Under the pieces are notes generated by a model. It saw only the letters and a program-made list of their open reading frames with translations, did not search any database and was not told where the DNA came from. A program made the position numbers and the translations under genes. A stretch of DNA of 64,000 nucleotides from Rhynochetos jubatus (lineage: Eukaryota; Chordata; Aves; Eurypygiformes; Rhynochetidae): the NCBI GenBank assembly GCA_027574665.1, contig CM050652.1, forward strand, positions 7,854,589 through 7,918,588. Reading direction: 5' to 3'. Shown here in pieces: positions 22,146 through 31,660 of this stretch (its first letter is position 1; each line of letters starts with the position of its first letter).

Positions 22146-22800
22146 CAGGAGAATCACGTCAGTTTCACATCATTGCAATCGATGGTGTAAAATCGCGTTC
22201 CTTTGGCTTGAGAAGCTTTTCCCATACACAAAGCAGGTCAGAATATGTCCCTTTTTCCGATACTAGAGAAGATTGGGATCCAGCGGACCATGCCTATATA
22301 CCCAAGCAGTTCCTTCTATAGGATCAATAAATAACCTAATAGTGATAATTGAGATTACACTTTATGAATGGCATTATTAGGATTTAGATTCCAGCCGCAG
22401 CTATGAAGCAAGCCTGATAAACAAACATAATACCCCGTCCCAGTCCACTTCCCTTACTCAGTCATTTTTATAGCTGCACGCGAGCTGCAGGTGCTGATAG
22501 TACACACGTCTGACTGTAATCCACGTGTCAACCCGATAGCGCACCAGTTCTGGGAGAGACTGCCTCCAGCAATCATTTCAAGCCTGGTTAAAGCAGCAGA
22601 ATGGAAACATCAACTAAAACGTGGAAAGTTACATTTTCTAATAATGGAAATGAGATTTGTTGGGCAGTTTTTTTGTTTTTTATTATCTGATTTTTTAAAA
22701 AAATGTAATACTGCGAAATGCCATACAAAGACTAACACTAATGAATGTATTCCTCACTAACGAGCAGTATGAATGGCTGGGTCTATAATCCCTTATAAAT
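22146..22800. promoter_or_regulatory. candidate conserved non-coding element
   Basis: Contains 'cattgcaatcgatggtg', 'aaaatcgcgttcc', 'ctgcacgcgagctgcagg' and 'ccacgtgtcaacccgatagc', so CpGs and E-boxes are kept within AT-rich, TAAT-containing sequence ('gataattgagattac'). An 89-codon plus-strand frame (22491-22760) runs through it but looks non-coding at its 3' half (Cys/Phe/Lys-rich). Enhancer-like by texture only. Confidence 0.35.
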
Positions 22801-23019
22801 CTTTCATTCTATAAACTGCCTGTTAGCATTATTCTTGGTAATAGAGAGCCATATGAAGTTGGTAGGTCCTTTCTTTAATCCCCAACTTACTGGGCAAGAC
22901 AAAAAAGACCTGAAGTAAAGTGGAAAAAAAATTACTCCCCTGGAGAATTACAGTACAGCCACTTGCTGGCAGATTATTATTATTTAAATCACTTTTCTAG
23001 CTTTTAATACTGAAAATAC

Positions 23020-23168
23020 TTTCAATCACTGAAGATCCTTTAATTTAAGATAGTGCATGGCAGGGATGTAATCGAGGAGACCAGACTAGCTGATCTGCCT
23101 CAGAACAGGGGCTGGACCAGACGATTTCTCAGAATTCTTTTTAGTCTGGCATTTGTATGAAAGAACTC
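23020..23168 (+). mobile_element. ancient CR1 LINE 3' end
   Basis: Matches the last part of the CR1 3' region in plus orientation. 'caatcactgaagatccttta' corresponds to the 'atcattggaggtttttaaga' segment, and then come 'gcatggcagggatg', 'gctgatctgcctcagaacag' and 'gggctggaccagacgatttc', followed by a decayed end near 23160. The terminal octamer repeat is not preserved. Same old subfamily class as the 8.5-kb copy. Confidence 0.83.
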
Positions 23169-23730
23169 TGGTCTGACTGCACCTTCAGAACGGCTTGCAT
23201 TTAAGACATATGTAGATACCCTGTTGCCAGCAAGAATTGTCATTGAATTCCAGTTCTTCCAGTCCTGAGATACAATACAACGGGGTTGGATTGTGTGCAG
23301 TGATAGACTGAAATAAAAAAGATTTACCTAAGGCAGTTACCACATGGGATGGAGGCAGTGACTAAATAAAACACAGTCAGGATTCAGTCTATCTCTCAGG
23401 ACCACACCGAAATAATAGTACAGAAGGAGATTTACAAACTGAACCATGACTGTATTTGTCCCTGGCTTTTCCCTGCTGGAATTCAAGTTTCTTTAATAAC
23501 AAGGCTTAATGGCAAACCCTTACAGAGAGTTGGGAGCAGGAGAAGGCAGCAGACAAGTGCAGCAATTTCTTAGGTCTGTGCACTCACTTTCTCTTTAACA
23601 GCTTTCTGGTCTGGGTCCACACCAAGAAGTCTCCCACCCTGGCAGAGTATTTGGGCGCAAAATCACTCCCTTTGCTCGTCCATGCATCCCTTGCTGCTGA
23701 AAATACCATACTGGGGTAACCCATCGACAC
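23169..23730. other. single-copy sequence, nothing recognised
   Basis: Unique DNA leading into the CpG-rich region. Minus-strand frames of 74 to 91 codons (23584-23938) overlap each other in different frames and carry no recognisable domain. Confidence 0.5.
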
Positions 23731-23972
23731 CATCCATCCCTCCCCGTGCCGCAGGTACGCTTTCCCCGAACGGCTCCCTGGGGAGCACGCACAGACACAC
23801 AGACACAATGAGAGCCTCCGACTGGAAATTCAAACAAAAATATGGCTGTCTACTCCAAAAGGCAAACTCATTTACAAAGGTCATCTCTGTCGAGGAAGAG
23901 TGATGGGTTACTCCCCTCTTGGAGCTGACTGCTGTCACTCCTCTGCCCAGTTACATTCATGAGTGTAGTTTT

Positions 23973-24016
23973 GAAAAAGAAGAAAGAAAAAAAAAAGAGA
24001 GAGGAAAGAAAAGAGA
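23973..24016. repeat. 44-nt pure polypurine tract
   Basis: An uninterrupted purine stretch built of A runs and GA units, about 100 bp upstream of the CpG island. Long polypurine-polypyrimidine tracts near promoters can adopt triplex (H-DNA) structure and attract GAGA-type factors. Mirror symmetry is only partial. Confidence 0.9.
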
Positions 24017-24330
24017 CAAAAGCTCGGCAAGCCCCCTATTCACAGAGCTAGCCCAGCACCTCCCCTTCCCCTCCTAGGGTAAAAGCTGCTTCAAAAGACA
24101 TTAACATCTTCCCCTACCTTCGTTCTCATCGGAGACAGAAGCCCTTCCATTTTGGTCCAATCCTCATGCCAATCCTTGTCCCCCAACTTAGTCTCTCGTG
24201 CCTGTCTCAAGCATCCCACACGAACCGAAGCATGTCAGGGACCGCCAGCGACACCCTCACGGCAGCTCGGCCAGCCGCCAACCTGCCAACTTGCAATCCT
24301 CAGTTGCGTGGAGCACCGTTCCTGGAGAGA

Positions 24331-24362
24331 CCTTCCTCCCTCTCCCTCCTCTCTCTCTCTCT
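24331..24362. repeat. CT-rich pure pyrimidine tract
   Basis: Thirty-two pyrimidines in a row ending in a (CT)n run, inside the CpG island. On the minus strand this is a GA-rich tract of the kind common in 5' untranslated regions and core promoters. Confidence 0.9.
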
Positions 24363-24418
24363 GCATAATCTGCCTGCAGCTATGTTTGTACCATCGCGGC
24401 TGACAAACGATCCCTGCC

Positions 24419-24426
24419 TTACGTAA
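24419..24426. promoter_or_regulatory. TTACGTAA, PAR-bZIP/E4BP4-type palindrome
   Basis: A perfect 8-bp palindrome identical to the core recognised by PAR-bZIP factors (HLF, DBP, TEF) and their repressor NFIL3. It lies within the CpG island, where such a site could be functional. An 8-mer can also be chance. Confidence 0.35.
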
Positions 24427-24780
24427 TGCATTCAGCACAGGACAAGCGATCCCAGCCCAGCCGTGGGGATCCGGTCGGCGGCAGGGATGGGAAGGTGTGG
24501 GACTTTGCCCTGCCTATTGTGCCGCTGGGTTTAATCTGGTAACGTCCCCGCGCGGGGCTGGCGCTCGTCAGCTCTCTATGCTAGCTAGGAAAGCACCGAG
24601 AAAACTTCGTCACCGTGGAAAGATCGCGGATTCCCCGAGATTGACTTAAAAGGGTGTGATCCCGATCGCAAGCTTCAGCCCATGTGATTTTCCCCTCTTG
24701 GGAAACGCCAGCAGTTGGAGCATTTTCTGCTGGGCACGTTTGCTGTCGGCGAGTGACCAAATCCATGCTGAAAGGGAGTT

Positions 24781-25399
24781 CCTGTCAATTGTCAGTCGGG
24801 GACTGGGAGAGTGAAAGAAAGGAAGAGTGAAACAAAAGGAACATAGTTCTGCAAAGTTGATCAACAGAAGATGCTCACTGAATGCGTTTCTATTAGCATT
24901 TTAATTCCGATCAGAGCATGCCTTTGTGAAAAATTCCCTAATTGCCTCCGCTTCCTGCATTTTGGTTTCCGTCACAGAGTGATGCTGGGACTGAATTTCT
25001 TTCGGAGAAAAATCCAACTGGAAAATGGGCTTCAGACCTGCAAACACACCAGCATTCAGTCCACAGCACCAGACCAGACCAGTCCAGTCCAAAGCAAAAC
25101 CCCTCCGAAATGTCATCAAATGAGCACCAGCTGCCCATGACTGCTCCAACCCCGGGGTCACCCCACTTCCTAATACAAACACAAATAAGGCTCCTCTTAC
25201 CCAGTCCAGGGGATAACCTTCCACATGCCAGTACCCAGTTGCTGTCCAAAACTGAAATTAAAAACCCTGTTACACCACTAGAACTTGATTTTCAGTGTTA
25301 AAAAATCACCATCAGTCTGTTTGGATCATACCACAGGTGAAATTTCTAATGCCCTTTCACATGGGCTCTTCTTTGTGGCCCCAAAGCTCAGGAAGAGTC
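24781..25399. other. sequence downstream of the CpG island, no gene recognised
   Basis: The first part (24871-25030) keeps CpGs singly ('aatgcgtttc', 'attccgatcagagc', 'tttcggag') and could be an extension of the regulatory domain. Overlapping frames of 89 to 119 codons on both strands (24871-25301) have no recognisable domain, and the longest one (24942-25301) is Ser/Thr/Pro-rich from composition. No repeat match. Confidence 0.45.
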
Positions 25400-25530
25400 A
25401 CTGTCTGATTAAGGCACTAAGCTGGGATTCGGAAGATCCAGTCAAACTCCTGCTATTGTCACACATTCTCTGGATGACCATGAAGATTCACCTCATTTAG
25501 CTTCTGCCATCTAAAACTCTGCCCTCCAAT
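25400..25530 (+). mobile_element. MIR SINE fossil, plus orientation
   Basis: Landmarks: 'ctgggattcggaagatccag' (consensus ctgggagtcgggagacctgg), 'caaactcctgctattgtcac', 'tctctggatgaccatgaaga', 'ttcacctcatttagcttctg' and 'ccatctaaaactc'. The order and spacing are those of a MIR 5' half to core. Very diverged; no duplication seen. Confidence 0.6.
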
Positions 25531-26029
25531 CCAAGCCAGACACCAAGGCTCCTGTAAGGCCAGTGAGAGACACTCCTTCCCAAAGTGATTCACCTCAAAT
25601 GTCCAAAGCCAAGCCAAGGAGAAACCTGTCCTCAGGTCCTCAACCCTCCATAAACCTCTCCTTTTGCCTTGCTTTTGTGCTTTGGCTGCTTGGTGCAGGG
25701 ACTATCTTTGCCCACATGCATCCTTCATCCTCAACACAGGCTCCTGCCAACGTGGAGAGGGGCTATGCCAACATGGGAAGGGTGTGAGGGAATATGTTCA
25801 TGGAGGACTAGGATGAACCAAGGGATAGACATGACCCCTGTCCTGTCAAGTCCCAGCAGCCATGCACCCTGGCAGTGACACAGAGGAGGGTGTTTGACTC
25901 TACACATCCCTTTTCCTCTCTAGCTCTCCCTTCCAATACTTCCAACCCTGTAGATCTTGCAGATGTAGGGCATTTTTCTTAGTAATCTATATGGGGTAAA
26001 AACAGGGAGGGGAGGTGACCCCCTACAGT
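25531..26029. other. single-copy sequence, nothing recognised
   Basis: Unique DNA. Two plus-strand frames of about 70 codons overlap in different frames and have no recognisable domain. Confidence 0.5.
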
Positions 26030-26290
26030 GATTAATATTAATTTCAAAGATAATTAACAGTTCTCAGCCAAACTCGGCTCCTTATTAAATGTGAATGAAT
26101 CTGATCATATCGTATTGAAGACAGAGATAAGTTTTCCAGAGCCAAAGCGACACTGTACGATGCTGGCAGGCTCATCTATTTCTTGCTGGATGTATATAAA
26201 TATATTTTGCTGTTGATATTTACAAGACATTAATAAGACACTGAATAAATAGGAGCAGGAATTCCAGGCTTGAGCAAAACACAGCAATTG
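26030..26290. promoter_or_regulatory. candidate conserved non-coding element
   Basis: AT-rich block with 'agtgattaatattaatttc', 'aaagataattaacag' and 'tgtatataaatatattttgc', with CpGs kept singly ('aactcggctcc', 'catatcgtattg', 'aaagcgacactgtacgatgc'). Enhancer-like texture, no repeat match. Inference only. Confidence 0.3.
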
Positions 26291-27875
26291 TGATTTTTCT
26301 GCTGTACAATGTCATGTCAGACTCTGATGTGAGGTTTACAAGTCTGTGTACCTGTGAAACATCCTCTCCTCCAAATCATCAGGGGAATTTGACTCTCCAA
26401 AGTGTCAAGAGGAACCTAAAGAGAAAGGAGCATCTGGGATTTATGGAGATCTTGGACCACGTGGGCAAGCTCTAACGCCGTATGATAATGTGGATGGTGT
26501 ACCCACGGCAGCATATGAATGCCCAGTTCTCTTTCAAAGCTCGGTTCTGCTTTGAACTAGACTAAACCACAGTCTCATGAGGTTTCCTGTGTTATCTCTG
26601 TTTACAAGAAAAAAAAAAAAAAAAAAAAAAGGTAGTTTTCCTAAAGGCCAAAAGCGTAATTCAGTCTGGGACCAGAAAAGCAAGCCGGGGCCTTTCTGGT
26701 TCAGCAGCACTCAAAGCCTCTCTGATCTGAACGGATTGGGGAATTGTGCTGATACTGCATGAGTCAGAGCAGAGCCCAGCTCAGCAGGATGAGCAGGAAC
26801 AGGGAAGAGGATGGTGCTGTTTGAGCAGCCCCCGTAGCCATGGCTGTGAGCCGGTAGCAAGCCTGCCTGTCCGGGTAGAGCAGTCTGCGACCCCCAGCTG
26901 TATCCCATGGGATGCTCTGGGCCCCTGGGCGAGTTCTGGGCCCCCGGGTGAGTTATGAGCCCACAAACAGGGTCAATATGAGCCACCGCTGGTGTGTAAC
27001 AGCGAGGGTTGTTCACATCCACCTTCACCAGTGGGGACAGGAAACCCAACTGGCTCTGCCTGGGTAAATTCCGGCACGCCTCTCCAGAAAGTGTTGGGGC
27101 TGGCAATTTCCAGCAAATGTAAGATCTGAGTGGCAGTGGACGGATGGGGATTGTGCATCATATTTCTTCCTCCTCACAATCTCCAGGCATCAGGTAAGAC
27201 TTGAGTTCTACCAGTATCTGGGTAGACAACCCTGCTTTAGCCTGTGCAGCCACCAACCTGCCCTTCGTGTGCTGCAGGAGCAGGATGACCCCCCACTGCT
27301 TGCACCCAGCCTGTTTGCAAACCCCTTTCACATTCAGAGCAAAACCAACTTTACGACTGTGGGACCCAAAGAAGTTTGTCCTCACTTTAAAATGATTTAG
27401 TTGCTGTAGCCAGGAGAGCGGTGCCGCGATAGTGTGTGCCATGGTCTGACACTTCGTTCCTCCCCCGGGCTGCGACTCATGGCAATGCTCAAATTACCAC
27501 AGACTTGTTCGACAGCCTCCGCTCCTGCGATTTTCAGATCAAAGGCACAACAGAGGAAAAGCAGCATGTGAACACTTGCTTTCTCATCCTCTTTCTGGGG
27601 AGGGGAGCAGCATTTGACTCAGAGCCTGGTCAGCTACACCCAGCGTATCTCAGGTTCTCCATCTGCAGGAGAGCACCCACTTGTCTGGTTTGCACAGATG
27701 TTGCAGAGGTTCATCCTGTCCCAGATTCAACCCACCTTATCCTGGAAGCAGAGTTTAGGATGGGACTATAATTACTCTTGGCTTCTTAACTAATCATGAG
27801 AGTAAGGTAGATACCTTGAAATCCCTTTATATTTTCATAATCTGCTAGAATCTAGACAGAGGACCCAGGGAGGTC
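26291..27875. other. single-copy sequence, no gene recognised
   Basis: Unique DNA with an A22 run at 26609-26630 that has no SINE or retrocopy body beside it. GC-richer at 26740-27480, where a 131-codon minus-strand frame (26711-27106) and a 111-codon plus-strand frame (27436-27771) are open but unrecognisable. A few CpGs cluster at 27418-27475. Confidence 0.5.
26609..26630. repeat. A22 homopolymer
   Basis: Twenty-two consecutive A. The preceding sequence is not a recognised SINE or processed gene copy. Probably polymorphic in length. Confidence 0.95.
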
Positions 27876-28022
27876 ATAGAACAGTTTGGGTTGGAAGGGA
27901 CCTTAAAGACCATCTAGTTCCACCCCCCCTGCCATGGGCAGGGACACCCTCCACTAGACCATGTTGCTCAAAGCCTCATCCAGCCTGGCCTTGAACATTT
28001 CCAGAGATGGGGTATCCACATG
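27876..28022 (-). mobile_element. CR1 LINE 3' end (avian), minus orientation
   Basis: The classic reversed avian CR1 3' end: 'tcatagaacagtttgggttg', 'gaagggaccttaaagaccat', 'ctagttccacc', 'tgccatgggcagggacaccc', 'ccagcctggccttgaacatt' and 'tccagagatggggtatccac'. Divergence is much lower than in the other CR1 copies here, so this is the youngest LINE insertion in the window. Only about 150 bp of the 3' untranslated end was inserted. The terminal octamer is reduced to one decayed unit at the left edge. It overlaps the 5'-distant end of a 179-codon minus-strand frame, which is therefore not a gene. Confidence 0.96.
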
Positions 28023-28559
28023 TCTGCCTTGGAGCTGAATCTCTTCCTGGGTTCTGCTGACTGCACTGATGGACCAGAATGAGAGCAGAGATATCTGCCA
28101 AGTAAATGGCTGAATTTAGGTGTCTGACACTGCATCTGAATCTTGACCCAGGTACCAAGTAGTGAGGAAAATAGCAAAGAAAGCCTTATATTCACTGTTA
28201 GGCTATTGGCTGGGGGTCCTAGAAACAGCCAGACTCTCTGGTATATATTTGAACCCTCACCTTTCCACTTGTTCCTGTGCTGTGGGTGCATCCAAGCCTG
28301 GATAAAATTTCTCTGAATTGAAGCCCTTCCTAACCTTTGGGGTGGGCATCCCAGCACAAACCCAAGTTGTGTTGCCTGTACCAATCCTGAAAAGTAGAGT
28401 TTGGATTTGGATCCAGTCTTCATCGCCCTCTGATGCAAAGAGCTGCCATCACCTCCTGCCTGCCACCCCCCAGACCAGTGGGTGGCCAGGACAATAGGTG
28501 CTGCCAAAGCCTAGCTGTAACCTGGATGCACGACGCTGGCCGACCTCGCAACTGGTCAT
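28023..28559. other. single-copy sequence, nothing recognised
   Basis: Unique DNA to the right of the CR1. A 179-codon minus-strand frame (27968-28507) spans this and runs into the CR1 3' end; it has no recognisable domain and is judged to be chance. Confidence 0.55.
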
Positions 28560-28745
28560 TTCATCCAGCGAACAAAAGGTAGCATCATGGTGTTGCCATG
28601 GCAACATCCCACCATCCGAATGGCTATGGCATCATATAAGAGAGAGGGAAACATCCCAGTCACATACAGGGGCTGCGCTGAAATGTATCTTATATTTAGA
28701 ACAGGCGGTGTGGGAAATACTAATGAATATTTAACACTCAGAGTG
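28560..28745. promoter_or_regulatory. candidate regulatory element around an RFX site
   Basis: A short block centred on the palindromic X-box, with retained CpGs ('ccagcgaacaaaagg', 'catccgaatggc', 'gctgcgctg', 'caggcggtgtgg') and AT-rich homeodomain-type words ('actaatgaatatttaac'). No repeat match or credible frame. Possible enhancer or ciliary-gene-type element; conservation not tested. Confidence 0.35.
28592..28605. promoter_or_regulatory. perfect palindromic RFX X-box
   Basis: GTTGCCATGGCAAC is a 14-bp perfect palindrome made of two RFX half-sites (GTTGCC and GGCAAC) with the preferred AT spacer. It equals the optimal X-box bound by RFX1-3 dimers, which control ciliary and neuroendocrine genes. 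A perfect 14-mer is very unlikely by chance in 64 kb, though palindromic X-boxes are known to be scattered in vertebrate enhancers. Confidence 0.7.
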
Positions 28746-29784
28746 CCTTCCGTGCTTGCTTTTTAATTTTTGTTGTGTGCTCACCATAAGCACAACATTT
28801 GCCTCTGAATGGCGTGAATAGTATTGCTACTGTGCTTCTCTCATCACCGCTTCTCCAGATTTCCCCTGCTTTTCCTTTCTCTCCTGAGAATAAAAGTTGA
28901 AAACACAACACAGCCCTCACAAAAGTAGCCTTGGCGAATCAGGACTGATGCCTGCAGCAGGTCAGAGGGTTGAGGAGGGAAGTGGGATGTCTGCATGATC
29001 CACTTTCTCAGCCTGGCTCTGCTGTGTATATATTGTGACTTTTACTACAAGTCTACTGATATGATAACAAAGCAAACTGTTCAGGGGTTAACTAAAAATG
29101 GGTAAGATTTGCTTACATCCTACCAGAACCATCCCCTTGTAGGGCTCTTTTTTAAATTTATTTTAAATTAAAAATAGTCACTTTCAAGAATTAATTCTCT
29201 GTTTTGTTGAAAAAAAAATAATCTTTGTTTCATTTGTCCAGGAAAATTACAATGTCCTGTAATCCCTTTCTTCTCTCTTTTTTCCCTAAAGGTTGAAAGG
29301 TGAAAACAAGTTGTCCAACCACCTAGAATCCAAAATTCTGAATATTTTTATGTGCCTTTTTAGACGATACACTTTAAAAAAGGTAGAGATGCTGGGCATG
29401 GTGGTGAGTCCCACCTGCTACGGCCAGGGCTGTGCAGGCAGATCGAGCGCCTCCCGCTGCTGAGCAAGCTGATTTTTTTTGAGGATGGAAGCGAGACCCA
29501 CAATGGCTGAGGTGACATGGGGCATAGGTGCCCACCCGTTTGGTGGGGCTGCCTGCCTGGGGACTCCTGTTTCCAAGAGGTGTGGGGAGGATGTGGCACA
29601 GCTCAGATTGCGGGTTGTGCTGATGGCTGGGTGTATCCTCTGTGGGATGGCACTAACTCTTCTGTCCCTTTTCAGCTATAGATTAAATTATAAACAGGCT
29701 TAAAAAACGTATTTCAGATCTTGTTTTGAAGTCATCTCCTGGCTTATATAAAGCTTTTTTCTTGGAAAAGCCAGATTCTCAGCA
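28746..29784. other. single-copy sequence, nothing recognised
   Basis: Unique DNA, AT-rich at 29080-29350 and GC-richer at 29390-29640. A 79-codon minus and a 74-codon plus frame overlap in the GC-rich part with no recognisable domain. Confidence 0.5.
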
Positions 29785-30603
29785 ATGACTTTTAGAGTGA
29801 AATGTGCTTTTTTAACTGGCCAGAGGCAAGGCATTGGGGTCTTTTTTGATCCCAGCAGCACTGCAAAAGCTGCTGGGTTCCTGAAAGCTTACCTATGTGC
29901 TTTCTGCTTGGTACCACTCCAAGGCATCAAGGATACAGGCGCAATTCAGCTGGCAGCTTTGTCGTTGATGCAAGGGGAGGAACCGTGCTGTACTGGGTGT
30001 GTTGCATTGACAGCACTGAGAAACTGGAGCTGTGTTTATTTGTTGGCAGTTGCAGGGTGTATTTTCAAAACTGAGAAAGGAGGTTTTCCTCTCCAAGATT
30101 GCTGCTACAGTCCTTTGAGATCTGCCCCGTGGCTTCAGAGGGAGAGGGACTCGCCTCTGGGGAAGTAAACAAGGGCCAGACCCGTGCTCTTCGCAAGCTG
30201 TTCCACTGATGCAGCATTTGCATGAGTAAGTGTTGTCAAAATCATTTGCCAATTTACCCTTATATGGCACCAGTTCTAGTGAGGGCTGGAAACACCAATT
30301 ACTTTTCTGGAGTTCATCTTTAAGGCTCTGATGACCTGCTTTGTCCAAAACACTTATGCTTTTTCTGTGAAAGCAAAGCAATGTTATAGTCTCAAGATAT
30401 TCATAAGATTGATTTAGCTGCCTTCCAGATTTGGAAGGCAGATGTAAAGAAGTCATACCTGGAGCTTGTAGGTCTCTGCACAAGGCTGAGAGACAGACTG
30501 ACTTAGGGCAAAGCCAGTTTAGCTTCCTACCCTGCCTAGCATGGCCATCAGGGTCTGTCCATCCTCCCCCCACAGTGGGAAGGCATGTATCTCCATGACA
30601 CAT
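29785..30603. other. low-stop-density segment with the longest frame in the window (unassigned)
   Basis: A 236-codon frame on the minus strand (29893-30603) overlaps a 127-codon frame on the plus strand (29785-30168). The minus-strand translation is Ser/Gln/Cys-rich, with a Cys-rich part near residues 125-220. It shows no signal peptide, zinc-finger spacing or known domain. A frame this long is somewhat unusual for random sequence of this composition. Without splice signals, a Kozak-like start or homology I do not call a gene. Possibilities are chance, an unrecognised decayed retro-element, or a lineage-specific transcript. Confidence 0.2.
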
Positions 30604-31199
30604 CAGTGAGTTCAGCCATTATTATCGTGATCCCTCTTAAGTCAATGTGATAGTTTAGGAAGGAAATCTGCCTCTCGACTGCACAAATAGACCACCCAGC
30701 TGTGTTTAAAGAAAAGATCATATCCTTCAGAAGATGTAAGGTCCCCAGGACCAAGCTCTGACTTGGTGACCTGTGCAAGGCTCTGACTGCCTTGTTTCTC
30801 CTCACCTCCATCCTGGCTCACCAGAAGGATCTATAGATGCTCTGAGGATCTATAGATGAAAAATGGGATCTGTAAAGATAAGGCTTACAGACTCAATAAC
30901 TGCTGTCCAGAATCTCTGCCCCAGCAGAGAAACTGGTGTCCAGCTGTCCTGGCTCTCAGCAGGTGCAACCACGAGGCTGGGCATCCTGCTTAGTGTGCTG
31001 GAAATATGATGGGGCATCCTTCCCTCAGCAGTAACTGCTTTTTACTGGAGCATTAGGTGTATGTATGCGTTTTCAACAGTCAGATAGATGGTTTATTTAT
31101 CCACTTCAGGAACCATTCAAACAGGGCATGATGTTGACTGCAATGTAGAAAGCAGCAAACACTGAGTGTGTTCGGTTTGCAAAAACAAATCAACAGAAT
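30604..31199. other. single-copy sequence, nothing else recognised
   Basis: Unique DNA holding the short tandem repeat at 30826. An 87-codon minus-strand frame (30548-30811) has no recognisable domain. Confidence 0.5.
30826..30880. repeat. short tandem duplication, 19-bp unit
   Basis: The word 'aggatctatagatg' starts at 30826 and again at 30845, giving two 19-bp units. A third, decayed partial unit ('gggatctgtaaagat') follows. Probably a replication-slippage duplication. Confidence 0.8.
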
Positions 31200-31660
31200 G
31201 GGATAACAGAAGCTGATTTTCCAATGTAAAGGACTCCGCTGCCATCCCAGTTAACATCTCTGTCAAATTAAACACTATTTCCCAAAGCTACAACTCCACT
31301 AAAGCACGGCTATTACGCTCGCAGTTAGAAACCTGATTACAGCCACTTTATGCCTGTAAAAACACAACCTCGGTCCTCCTCTTGCTGCACGAGCCACAAT
31401 CATACAGATACTCTTCTAAGAATATTTCCAATCTTAGGTCTCCTCACTGTCTCATTCCTCCATCTTTACTGGCCTAATGCGACGTTTATCCATATCCCAG
31501 AATGTCAATAAAGATGTAAAATAATGAATCTGGCACAGCATCCCTAGCAAGGCACAGGAGAGCTTCTACATATAATGAATACATATCATCAGCCTGTGTT
31601 CAGCCTAATCAACAATCCCCGCTTACATCAAAGCCTCATCTGAATTAATATATGATGCTG
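31200..31660. promoter_or_regulatory. candidate conserved non-coding element
   Basis: AT-rich with retained CpGs ('ggactccgctgcc', 'ctattacgctcgcag', 'taatgcgacgtttatcc', 'atccccgcttac') and homeodomain-type words ('cctgattacagcc', 'ctgaattaatatatg'). No frame or repeat. Texture matches developmental enhancers; inference only. Confidence 0.35.

Larger units (their letters stand above)
24110..24780. promoter_or_regulatory. orphan CpG island, candidate promoter
   Basis: CpG is near its expected frequency here while depleted elsewhere. I count 25 CpGs in 24411-24770 alone, at roughly 55% GC, including 'gatccggtcggcggcag', 'gtccccgcgcggggctgg', 'agatcgcggattccccg' and 'tgtcggcgagtg'. A second group lies at 24120-24310 ('gaccgccagcgacaccc', 'agctcggccagccgcc'). 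A pyrimidine tract and a TTACGTAA site lie inside. Adjacent CpG-enriched sequence extends back to about 23740. I find no start codon followed by a recognisable protein on either strand, so it may drive a long non-coding RNA, a distant gene's non-coding first exon, or be an unmethylated enhancer. Donor-like GT sites exist (CAG/GTACGC at about 23754, CTG/GTAACG at about 24539), but the direction cannot be settled. Confidence 0.65.

Noticed and set aside
26609..26630. A22 run as the tail of a processed gene copy or SINE
   Set aside because: Upstream sequence matches no transcript or SINE I know, and no target duplication flanks it.
27968..28507. 179-codon minus-strand frame
   Set aside because: Its C-terminal end runs into the non-coding 3' end of a CR1 element and the rest shows no domain, start context or splice signals.
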